In this document: positions 1-5,533 of the stretch, in pieces
Position numbering within the stretch: the first letter of the stretch is position 1
How the letters are laid out: each line of letters begins with the position of its first letter
Assembly (NCBI GenBank): GCA_024681175.1
Contig: JAILBI010000209.1
Span: 1-5,563, forward strand
Length of the DNA stretch: 5,563 bases
From: Acholeplasmatales bacterium
GTDB taxonomy: Bacteria > Bacillota_I > Bacilli_A > Acholeplasmatales > Anaeroplasmataceae
Direction of reading: 5' to 3'
Notes under the pieces: model-generated
The model's database searches: none
The model's input: only the letters and a program-made list of their open reading frames with translations
Told to the model about the DNA's origin: nothing
Made by a program: the position numbers and the translations under genes

Positions 1-236
1 AAAAAGTAGAATATACTGATATTCATGATAGAGTTAATTATTCTGTTAAGAAAAGAGAACTTAAAATTAATAATGATCACACTATTATTAAATTAAAATT
101 AGAAATAGATACAAAAGTAAGCTCAGTTATGGATTATTTCGAAATATTTCTAACAAGAATGCTTATGTGTAAATCAGCTGCAGCTAAGCTTAATATTAAA
201 TTTAAGCTTATTATTAATGAACAAACATTAATTTGA
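1..236 (+). CDS. 3' end of an unrecognised protein gene (5' end outside the window)
   Basis: An open frame enters from the left edge (first whole codon at position 3) and runs 77 codons to a TGA at 234-236; the other two plus frames hit stops within the first 20 bases. The visible C-terminus is lysine-rich and alternates charged and hydrophobic residues (for example KLKLEID), followed by a more hydrophobic stretch (FEIFLTRMLM) and a second short strand-like segment (NIKFKLII). No catalytic motif, transmembrane helix or known domain signature could be recognised, so no function is proposed. Codon use (AAA, ATT, TTA, AGA) resembles the genes downstream. The last 50 bases also contain two tandem inverted repeats. 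The gene ends 5 bp before the Pho-box-like array, so it is probably a separate transcription unit from the phosphate operon. Confidence 0.6.
   Translation, partial: KVEYTDIHDRVNYSVKKRELKINNDHTIIKLKLEIDTKVSSVMDYFEIFLTRMLMCKSAAAKLNIKFKLIINEQTLI
185..232 (+). repeat. Two tandem short inverted repeats at the 3' end of the partial gene
   Basis: TAAGCTTAA (185-193) is the exact reverse complement of TTAAGCTTA (202-210), with an 8-nt loop. ATTAATG (213-219) is the exact reverse complement of CATTAAT (226-232), with a 6-nt loop. Both lie in the last codons of the upstream gene. There is no run of T after either hairpin, so they are at best weak transcription-slowing structures or chance products of AT-rich coding sequence. 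Confidence 0.35.
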
Positions 237-240
237 GAAA

Positions 241-303
241 TTTACAACTTTTTTACAATTCATTTACTATTATTACACCATCTATCTTTACAAATAATTT
301 ACA
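241..303 (+). promoter_or_regulatory. Pho-box-like array: repeated TTTACA hexamers
   Basis: The spacer upstream of the transporter gene contains TTTACA at 241-246 and 252-257, then TTTACT at 263-268, each exactly 11 bp apart. An out-of-register ATTACA lies at 272-277, and a second TTTACA pair sits at 287-292 and 298-303, again 11 bp apart. The known PhoP recognition pattern in Bacillus is TT(A/C/T)ACA-like hexamers separated by about 5 bp, which this matches closely. The genes downstream encode a phosphate-transporter-family protein and a PhoB/PhoR-type pair, so autoregulation by the encoded response regulator is the natural reading. Binding itself is inferred. The downstream pair lies close to the ribosome binding site and could be a second activating site, a repressing site, or part of one extended binding region. 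Confidence 0.7.
268..273 (+). promoter_or_regulatory. Candidate -10 element of the phosphate operon promoter
   Basis: TATTAT matches the TATAAT consensus at five of six positions and lies about 10 bp downstream of the first pair of TTTACA hexamers, the geometry known for Pho boxes that replace a poor -35 element. No good -35 lies at 17 bp spacing, which fits an activator-dependent promoter. Transcription would start near 280, placing the 287-303 pair in the 5' leader. In such AT-rich sequence a five-of-six match is not strong on its own. Confidence 0.4.
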
Positions 304-316
304 ATTAGCGTGGAAT

Positions 317-323
317 AGAGGTG
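317..323 (+). promoter_or_regulatory. Ribosome binding site fixing the transporter start
   Basis: AGAGGTG lies about 6 nt before the ATG at 329. It is the only good Shine-Dalgarno match in this leader and decides the start in favour of 329 over the in-frame TTG at 233, which overlaps the stop of the upstream gene and would translate through the Pho-box array. Confidence 0.75.
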
Positions 324-328
324 TCTAT

Positions 329-1960
329 ATGGAAGTAGTATTATCTATACTCGCATTATTATCTGGATGTGCTGTCTTTATAGTAGGAATGAATATGATG
401 TCTGAGGGCTTACAAAATTCTTGTGGAGCCGGAATGAAAAGATTATTAGGGAAAATCAGTGATAATAGATTTAAAGGTGTCCTAACAGGTGCAGGAGTTA
501 CTGCAATAATCCAATCATCAGGTGCGACAACTGTCATGGTAGTTGGCTTTGTAAATGCTGGAATAATCACATTAACACAAGCTGCATCTATAATTATGGG
601 TGCCAATATAGGGACAACAATTACTGGTATCCTTGCGTCATTTTCATCATTTAAAATAACTGCATATTTATCTATATTTGCATTTATAGGCGTTGTACTA
701 ATGTTTTTTAAAAGAGATAGAATAAAGAACATAGGAAAGATTGTAGCAGGCTTAGGTATTGTCTTTATTGGACTTGATTTAATGAGTAGTGCATTTAATA
801 ACCCACAAATGAAGGATTTTGTGATGGATATAATTTCTAAAATTGATTTTCCACTTTTATTAATTATATTTGGTTTATTATTTACAGCCCTTTTACAATC
901 ATCATCTGCGATGACTGGTATTGTTATTGTAATGGCTGGTAGTGGAGTATTAAAATTTGATTCTGCATTATTTATTATTTTAGGTACAAATATAGGTACA
1001 TGTCTTACTGCAATACTTGCGTCTTTAGGTGCGTCAGCTAATGCTAAAAGGGCATCTATGATTCATTTACTATTTAATGTAATTGGAACATTCGTATTTA
1101 CAATTGTTTTATTAATATTTAAAGATGAAATTGTAAGCATATTTGATAAGATAAATCTATCAATTGAGCTAAAAATCGCAATTTTCCATGTAATATTTAA
1201 TATATTAACTACAATAATGCTATTACCATTTATTAAATATTTAGTACTTGCATCTAACAAAATTATTAGAGACAAGAATGATACTAGATCAACATGCATT
1301 AAGTATATAGATGATCATATTTTAGTTACTCCAAGTATTGCATCTATGGAGGCTAAAAAGGAAATAGAGAATATGTTTAATTTATCTAAGGATAATATGA
1401 AGCTTGCATGTGATTCATTACTTAATATGAATATTGATTCTAAGGCTGAAATTGAGGAAAAGGAAAATAGTATTGATTACTTAAATGAGGCAATTACTAA
1501 ATTCTTAATTAAAATAACTCATCAGGTTACATATCAAGAGGATCAAAAAATTGGTTCATATTTCCATGTTATAAATGATATTGAACGTATAGGTGATCAT
1601 GCGATGAATATTCTTGAAATAACAGAAGAAATGAATAAAAATGGATATGAATTTTCATCTATTGCTGTAAGTGGTATAAATAAGATGTATAATAATGTTA
1701 TGAATATGTTTGAAATATCATATTCATGCTTTTCAAATAATAATTCATTAGAACTTAAGGAATTAGAAAGATTAGAAGAAATTACAGATAAAATGAAGGA
1801 TGAATTATCAGAGGGACATTATCTTAGACTTCAAAATGATAACTGTAGCTATGAGCTTACTTCATTTTACACATCAATTATTTCAAATTTAGAAAGAGTC
1901 GGCGACCACCTAGTTAATGTCGGTTATAGTATTGTAAACCCAACTGGTACAGCAGATTAG
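329..1960 (+). CDS. Na+/phosphate cotransporter-family protein with C-terminal PhoU-like domain
   Basis: A 543-residue inner-membrane protein of the Na/Pi cotransporter (NptA/YjbB, PF02690-type) family, expected to move inorganic phosphate coupled to sodium. The membrane half (about 1-305) contains the family's two inverted repeats, each with its QSS signature: QSSGATT from Q62 followed by GANIGTT (91-97), and QSSSAMT from Q190 followed by GTNIGTC (219-225). About eight or more hydrophobic segments surround them. Residues about 335-540 form a cytoplasmic helical PhoU-like domain with two ExxxD motifs, ERIGD (E419, D423) and ERVGD (E522, D526), resembling the metal-binding motif of PhoU. Length and domain order match E. 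coli YjbB, which has been reported to act in phosphate export, so import versus export is open. It is the first gene of an operon with a response regulator and sensor kinase and lies behind a Pho-box-like array, suggesting induction by phosphate limitation. The ATG at 329 is chosen for its ribosome binding site. The family call is firm; the transport direction is inference. Confidence 0.93.
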   Translation: MEVVLSILALLSGCAVFIVGMNMMSEGLQNSCGAGMKRLLGKISDNRFKGVLTGAGVTAIIQSSGATTVMVVGFVNAGIITLTQAASIIMGANIGTTITGILASFSSFKITAYLSIFAFIGVVLMFFKRDRIKNIGKIVAGLGIVFIGLDLMSSAFNNPQMKDFVMDIISKIDFPLLLIIFGLLFTALLQSSSAMTGIVIVMAGSGVLKFDSALFIILGTNIGTCLTAILASLGASANAKRASMIHLLFNVIGTFVFTIVLLIFKDEIVSIFDKINLSIELKIAIFHVIFNILTTIMLLPFIKYLVLASNKIIRDKNDTRSTCIKYIDDHILVTPSIASMEAKKEIENMFNLSKDNMKLACDSLLNMNIDSKAEIEEKENSIDYLNEAITKFLIKITHQVTYQEDQKIGSYFHVINDIERIGDHAMNILEITEEMNKNGYEFSSIAVSGINKMYNNVMNMFEISYSCFSNNNSLELKELERLEEITDKMKDELSEGHYLRLQNDNCSYELTSFYTSIISNLERVGDHLVNVGYSIVNPTGTAD

Positions 1961-1970
1961 AGGTATAAAA

Positions 1971-2627
1971 ATGAATCATTTAATTTACTCTGTTGAGGAT
2001 GATTTAGACATTCAAAAAATAATCAAAAAGACACTTGAAAAACAAGGTTATATTGTTGAAAGCTTTAGTGATGGAAAATCATTCTTTGACGCTTTTAACA
2101 AGGAAATACCAGATTTAGTATTACTAGATATGATGCTTCCAGATTATAGTGGAGATGAAATATTAAAGGAAATTAGAGATAAGCATTCAAGTGATGAGGT
2201 ATCTGTAATAATTGTTTCTGCAAAGGGTATGATTACAGATAAGGTTGATGGTCTTGATTTAGGTGCGGATGATTATATATCAAAACCTTTTGATATATTA
2301 GAGCTTATGGCAAGAGTAAATGTACAGCTTCGTCGTCATAACGTAAAGGTTTATGAGGCACAGGGTGTAGTTGTTGATATAGAATCTCATATAGTAAAAT
2401 ATAATGATTCAGTTATTAATCTAACTGTTAAGGAATTTGAGCTTTTAGCTTTATTAATTAAAAATAAAGGTAAGGCAGTATCAAGAGAAGAAATATTAGA
2501 TATTATATGGGGATTTGATTCACTAGAAACTAGAAGTGTTGATATGCATATTAAATCAATAAGAAAAAAGCTTGGTATTGATATCATAGAAACTGTATAT
2601 GGCTTTGGCTATAAGGTGAATGTATGA
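1971..2627 (+). CDS. phoP: OmpR/PhoB-family response regulator (probable phosphate regulator PhoP)
   Basis: A 218-residue two-domain transcription factor. The receiver domain (about 3-118) has the acidic pocket E9, D10 and D11, phosphoacceptor D53 in LLDMMLP, switch residues S83 and Y102, and the conserved K105 in SKPF. The C-terminal winged-helix DNA-binding domain (about 128-218) shows the family pattern LTVKEFELL (151-159), a recognition helix around SVDMHIKSIRKKLG (189-202) and the closing wing VYGFGYKV. Its length is standard. Start: the ATG at 1971 lies 6 nt after AGAGGT (1959-1964), a ribosome binding site that overlaps the stop codon of the transporter gene, suggesting coupled translation. 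Phosphorylation at D53 by the adjacent kinase should activate binding to direct repeats such as those at 241-303. The OmpR/PhoB family assignment is firm; the specific PhoP role is inferred from the transporter-PhoU neighbour and the Pho-box array, as paralogues answering other signals look alike. Confidence 0.92.
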   Translation: MNHLIYSVEDDLDIQKIIKKTLEKQGYIVESFSDGKSFFDAFNKEIPDLVLLDMMLPDYSGDEILKEIRDKHSSDEVSVIIVSAKGMITDKVDGLDLGADDYISKPFDILELMARVNVQLRRHNVKVYEAQGVVVDIESHIVKYNDSVINLTVKEFELLALLIKNKGKAVSREEILDIIWGFDSLETRSVDMHIKSIRKKLGIDIIETVYGFGYKVNV

Positions 2628-4264
2628 AAAAAAGATATAATATATTAAATGCGGCAATATTAGTGTTGTCGCTTATCGCATTTTTACTTGTATCAGTAAA
2701 TATTGTTGCTACCATTAACCAAAGAAACATGGAAGGTGAAATTAAAAATTATCTATCTATTACAGAAGAAATATATGATGGTACTAACATGGAAGATGTT
2801 GCAGATAAAATACATAAGGCAAACTCAAAGCTTAGAATCACATTTATTTCATCAGATGGTAAGGTATTATATGATACATCAACTGTAAGTGAGGATAATC
2901 ACTTAAAAAGAGATGAAATATTATCACTAGGAAAAGTATTTCATAGATATTCACAGACAACAAATGAAAAGATGTTTTATGTAGCTACATTTTTAGATTC
3001 ATATTCTCTTTATATAAGAGTATCTATGCCTGAGGAATCAATTACAGATATTTCTAATTCACTTATAACATATGGTTCTATTGCGATTATATTAATTGGT
3101 ATTGTTTCTATATTTGTTATGTGGTTAATATCTAAATTGTCTGTAAAGCCACTTAAAAGTGAGATTAGTAAGCTTTCTGATATAGTTGGTGGTAAAACAC
3201 TTTATAATGGTTCTGATATTGAAAGATTATCATATGAAATTGATAGAACAAGAGATTTAATAGAAAATAAGATTGATGATATTGAACAAGAAAAGAAAAA
3301 GGTTGATTATATTCTTGAAAACATCAACCAGGGTTTAATTATTATTGATGGAAAAGGTAAAATAATTATAGCTAATAAAATTGCATTAACTATATTTAAT
3401 AATTTATCTATAAATGTTTCATATAATAGTATATTTGATGAAAATATTGTAGATGCTATTTCTAAATGTATGGTTGAAGAATTAAGTTTTAGTATTGAAT
3501 ATGAGAATTATGTCATAAATATTTCATCACTTAATACAGTGTTTGTAAAAACTGCTATATCATATGGTGTATCAATGTTCCTTTATGATGTAACAGATAT
3601 AAAAAGACTTGAAAAAATGAAGCTAGATTTCTTCGCAAATGCATCTCATGAGCTTAAAAGCCCACTTACAACTATAATTGGATATCAACAATTAATTCAA
3701 AATGGTATTTTAGTTGAAAAGGAAGAAATCGCAGATGCAACTATTAAAACTGTTAAAGAAGCATCAAGAATGAATCAAATAATATCTGAGATGCTTGAGC
3801 TTGCAAAACTTGAATCAGAAAAAAAAGAAGATAAGAATGTATTATCAATCTCACATGTTACTGATGAAATATTATTATCTTATAATATTTTACTTGAAAA
3901 TAAAAATATTACCTTAGTAAAGGATTATAATGACTTTGATGTAAGCATTGCTAGCAATGATTTATATCATTTAATTAGAAATCTAATTGATAATGCAGTT
4001 AAATATAATAAAGCAAATGGAAAGATTAAAATAACAATAAGTGATAATACATTTGTAATAGAGGATACTGGTATAGGTATTTCAAAAGAAGATCAAGAAA
4101 GAATATTTGAAAGATTCTATAGAGTAGATAAAGCAAGATCTAAAGAAAATGGTGGCACAGGTCTTGGTTTATCAATAGTTAAGCACATTTGTATTAATAA
4201 CAACATTAAGATTGAAGTAAGCTCAGCATTAAATGAAGGAACATGCTTCAAATTAACATTTTAA
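2624..4264 (+). CDS. phoR: PhoR-type sensor histidine kinase
   Basis: A 546-residue membrane sensor kinase that should phosphorylate and dephosphorylate the upstream regulator. Order of parts: membrane helix 1 (about 8-30); an extracytoplasmic region of about 115 residues (33-147); membrane helix 2 (about 148-170); a HAMP-like linker beginning at KLSVKPL (171-177); a coiled segment rich in E and K (about 210-228); a PAS-like domain (about 228-325, ENINQGLIIID then IIIAN); a HisKA domain with H342 in SHELKSPLTT; and an ATPase domain with N-box RNLIDNAVKYN (452-462), G1 DTGIGI (481-486), F-box ERIFERFYRVD (492-502) and G2 GTGLGLSIVK (511-520). All catalytic motifs are intact. The architecture of two helices, HAMP, PAS, HisKA and ATPase matches Bacillus PhoR and WalK. 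The ATG at 2624 overlaps the regulator stop by 4 bp (ATGA), with AAGGTGA at 2613-2619 as ribosome binding site, so translation is coupled. The phosphate signal is inferred from context; in known systems it comes via the transporter and PhoU rather than direct ligand binding. Confidence 0.92.
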   Translation: MKKRYNILNAAILVLSLIAFLLVSVNIVATINQRNMEGEIKNYLSITEEIYDGTNMEDVADKIHKANSKLRITFISSDGKVLYDTSTVSEDNHLKRDEILSLGKVFHRYSQTTNEKMFYVATFLDSYSLYIRVSMPEESITDISNSLITYGSIAIILIGIVSIFVMWLISKLSVKPLKSEISKLSDIVGGKTLYNGSDIERLSYEIDRTRDLIENKIDDIEQEKKKVDYILENINQGLIIIDGKGKIIIANKIALTIFNNLSINVSYNSIFDENIVDAISKCMVEELSFSIEYENYVINISSLNTVFVKTAISYGVSMFLYDVTDIKRLEKMKLDFFANASHELKSPLTTIIGYQQLIQNGILVEKEEIADATIKTVKEASRMNQIISEMLELAKLESEKKEDKNVLSISHVTDEILLSYNILLENKNITLVKDYNDFDVSIASNDLYHLIRNLIDNAVKYNKANGKIKITISDNTFVIEDTGIGISKEDQERIFERFYRVDKARSKENGGTGLGLSIVKHICINNNIKIEVSSALNEGTCFKLTF

Positions 4265-4296
4265 TAATTAATTAATATTAATGTGATCTTACAGTA

Positions 4297-4473
4297 ATGT
4301 ATAGTCGTTATTATGCTATAAATCCTGTTTGGCAAAAAAACTTGTTTGATGGACTAATGAGGAAATATCTTGATATATTAGGATTTATCAATATATATAA
4401 AGACGAGAATCCAAATTTGAGTTTTGAAAACGAAAAAGCTGAAGTTTTCAAAACTATTTTAATTGAGTCATAA
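4297..4473 (+). CDS. Doubtful 58-residue ORF, unrecognised; possible remnant or small protein
   Basis: ATG at 4297 runs 58 codons to TAA at 4471. The frame is open only from 4282, so it is not the tail of a long ORF in this window. No Shine-Dalgarno sequence precedes the ATG (upstream bases GATCTTACAGTA), which argues against efficient translation. The product begins MYSRYYAINPVWQKN and ends FKTILIES, is soluble-looking, and matches no family I recognise. Codon choice (CGT, AGG, TTG twice, CTA) is somewhat different from the TTA/AGA-dominated operon, though the sample is tiny. The codons for SFENEKAEVFKT coincide with a 12-bp perfect inverted repeat, which may mean the stretch matters as RNA rather than protein. 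It may be a decayed gene end, an unannotated small protein or part of a structured 3' leader. Confidence 0.25.
   Translation: MYSRYYAINPVWQKNLFDGLMRKYLDILGFINIYKDENPNLSFENEKAEVFKTILIES
4420..4455 (+). repeat. 12-bp perfect inverted repeat, 12-nt loop
   Basis: AGTTTTGAAAAC (4420-4431) and GTTTTCAAAACT (4444-4455) are exact reverse complements separated by GAAAAAGCTGAA. The stem ends abruptly (G4419 faces A4456). There is no T tract directly after it, only CTATTTTAATT, so it is not a standard terminator. It could be an RNA-stabilising 3' structure or a protein-binding operator. Confidence 0.6.
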
Positions 4474-4500
4474 TAAATGTAACGAGGAACAATAAATGTA
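4472..4500 (+). repeat. 10-bp direct repeat AATAAATGTA, 19-bp period
   Basis: AATAAATGTA occurs at 4472-4481 and again at 4491-4500. The second copy fills most of the loop of the AACGAGGA/TCCTCGTT hairpin and the first lies just before its 5' arm. The arrangement is exact, but the repeat is short and AT-rich. Confidence 0.45.
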
Positions 4501-4508
4501 TCCTCGTT
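4481..4508 (+). repeat. 8-bp hairpin AACGAGGA/TCCTCGTT
   Basis: AACGAGGA (4481-4488) pairs perfectly with TCCTCGTT (4501-4508) around a 12-nt loop. On the plus strand it is followed only by TCAGACAG, so it lacks a U tract. It may be an auxiliary 3' structure ahead of the stronger terminator 11 bp downstream. Confidence 0.5.
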
Positions 4509-4518
4509 TCAGACAGTT

Positions 4519-4568
4519 GACAAACCCATGTTTTTAAAATTCAGGGGTTTGTCTTATATTTTTTTATT
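4519..4568 (+). terminator. Rho-independent terminator of the phosphate operon
   Basis: GACAAACCC (4519-4527) pairs exactly with GGGTTTGTC (4545-4553) over a 17-nt loop, followed by the T-rich tail TTATATTTTTTTATT. This is a good intrinsic terminator for plus-strand transcripts, ending the transporter-regulator-kinase operon and the doubtful ORF. On the minus strand the hairpin is followed by AACTGTCTG, so it acts in one direction only. Confidence 0.8.
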
Positions 4569-4631
4569 TAAAAAAACTACATTTAGAGCAATCGAGATTT
4601 TATGACTTTTACCACATTCGATTTTTAAGAT

Positions 4632-4674
4632 TAAATATAATGAAAAGCGTGTTGAACTAATTTGTCAACACGCT
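4632..4674 (-). terminator. Rho-independent terminator of the patatin-like phospholipase gene
   Basis: AGCGTGTTGA (4646-4655) and TCAACACGCT (4665-4674) form a perfect 10-bp stem with a 9-nt loop. Read on the minus strand the stem is followed by TTTTCATTATATTT, a usable T-rich tail, and lies 17 bp after the phospholipase stop codon. On the plus strand it is followed by GAAACGG, so it terminates only minus-strand transcription. Confidence 0.78.
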
Positions 4675-4675
4675 G

Positions 4676-4692
4676 AAACGGTAAAGCCGTTT
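4676..4692 (-). repeat. Small hairpin overlapping the phospholipase stop codon
   Basis: AAACGG (4676-4681) pairs with CCGTTT (4687-4692) around a 5-nt loop. It overlaps two bases of the minus-strand stop codon (TAA at 4693-4691) and sits directly before the main terminator stem, giving two tandem hairpins at the 3' end of the message. Confidence 0.45.
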
Positions 4693-5533
4693 ATTCATTT
4701 AAAAATTTTTTAATTTCACTTAATCTATCTAAGCATACTTTTCTACCAAGATTATATACTTCTTCAAGCTTGTCAGGATTCTTTTCACTCTTTCCAATAT
4801 TAAGTGATGATTCTGGTCTAAGCACTATAGCATTCCCAGATTTTTCAAGATTTAAAATTTCTTGCATTTGATTATTATACAAATTATGTCTATTCTTCAT
4901 GACAGTTTGAATAGCTTTATATCTATGTAATAATAAATTAATTAAAAATGATGTTTTTTTCTTTGTATAATTTTTAGGTTGAGTTAATATTATTATATTT
5001 TTATCATATCCTAAATCCATCATATATTTATATGGAACTGGACATGAAATCCCTCCATCTAAAAGCTCATAATTATCTATTTTAACTATTTTAGAGACAA
5101 TAGGCATAGATGCAGAAGCTCTCATCCACATAACATCATTTGAATCTCCTTTATCACATTTATGAAATACTGTTTCTCCATTAGATACATTAGTTGCACC
5201 AACATAAAATTCCATAGGATTAGATTCAAATGTTTTAATATCAAATATATCTAATTCATTAGGTAAAGTCTCATAACAAAATTTTGCATTATATAAATCA
5301 CCAGTTTTAATAAGTGATTTCATACTACAATATCTTTTATCATTACAATATTTTTTATTATAACGAATTCCTCTACCGATTTGTTTAGATTTATAATTGC
5401 ACCCAAATACTGCCCCAGCAGAAATACCTGCTGCACCATCAAAATTAATATTATTTTCCATTAAAACATCGATGACTCCACATGTGAATATACCACGCAT
5501 TGCGCCACCTTCCATTATTAATCCTTTTTTCAT
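4691..5533 (-). CDS. Patatin-like phospholipase family protein
   Basis: A 280-residue serine lipid hydrolase of the bacterial patatin family, expected to cleave acyl ester bonds of phospholipids or related lipids with a Ser-Asp dyad. Motifs seen: the glycine-rich oxyanion-hole segment GGAMRG (9-14), the nucleophile elbow GISAG with S38, the conserved RASASMP segment (138-144), and the DGG motif with catalytic D159. The C-terminal third (about 190-280) is basic and helical and probably substrate- or membrane-facing. No signal peptide or membrane helix is visible, so a cytoplasmic or peripheral membrane location is likely. Length is normal for the stand-alone YjjU/YchK-like bacterial form. The start at 5533 is supported by AGGAG (minus strand, 5544-5540) 6 nt upstream. 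It converges on the phosphate operon and is not co-transcribed with it. The physiological substrate cannot be told from sequence. Confidence 0.92.
   Translation of the reverse strand: MKKGLIMEGGAMRGIFTCGVIDVLMENNINFDGAAGISAGAVFGCNYKSKQIGRGIRYNKKYCNDKRYCSMKSLIKTGDLYNAKFCYETLPNELDIFDIKTFESNPMEFYVGATNVSNGETVFHKCDKGDSNDVMWMRASASMPIVSKIVKIDNYELLDGGISCPVPYKYMMDLGYDKNIIILTQPKNYTKKKTSFLINLLLHRYKAIQTVMKNRHNLYNNQMQEILNLEKSGNAIVLRPESSLNIGKSEKNPDKLEEVYNLGRKVCLDRLSEIKKFLNE

Larger units (their letters stand above)
4265..4690. other. Convergent intergenic region, 426 bp, hairpin-rich
   Basis: This spacer separates the plus-strand operon from the minus-strand phospholipase gene. It opens with an AT-only run (TTAATTAATATTAA-like, about 4267-4280), then holds a doubtful 58-codon ORF, a 12-bp inverted repeat inside that ORF, an 8-bp hairpin flanked by a 10-bp direct repeat, a plus-strand terminator and a minus-strand terminator. 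Between the two terminators (about 4570-4640) there is only a weak AATCGA/TCGATT inverted repeat with a 22-nt loop. No tRNA, rRNA or recognised riboswitch is visible. Confidence 0.6.

Noticed and set aside
120..233. Resemblance of the partial protein's end to the dimerisation segment of AgrC/GHKL kinases
   Set aside because: Only a loose lysine-alanine pattern matches, no histidine box is seen, and no ATP-binding motifs follow before the stop codon.
233..328. TTG at 233 as the transporter start, adding 32 residues
   Set aside because: It overlaps the stop codon of the upstream gene, lacks a ribosome binding site, and the extra residues are encoded by the TTTACA array. The ATG at 329 has AGAGGTG at proper spacing and gives the normal family length.
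325..732. 135-codon minus-strand ORF inside the transporter gene
   Set aside because: It is antisense to highly conserved QSS-repeat coding sequence, with no family resemblance or ribosome binding site; a shadow of the real gene, like the shorter minus-strand frames at 1063-1299 and 2387-2587.
2703..2888. 61-codon plus-strand ORF inside the kinase gene
   Set aside because: It lies wholly within the sensor-domain coding sequence in another frame and has an unnatural composition; the kinase frame is intact.
4517..4522. Perfect TTGACA as a -35 promoter element
   Set aside because: It is part of the terminator stem and no -10 sequence lies at 16-18 bp spacing (TAAAAT is only 12 bp away).
4636..4641. 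Perfect TATAAT as a -10 element on the plus strand
   Set aside because: No -35 at proper spacing and no plus-strand gene follows; the bases are better explained as the T-rich tail of the minus-strand terminator.
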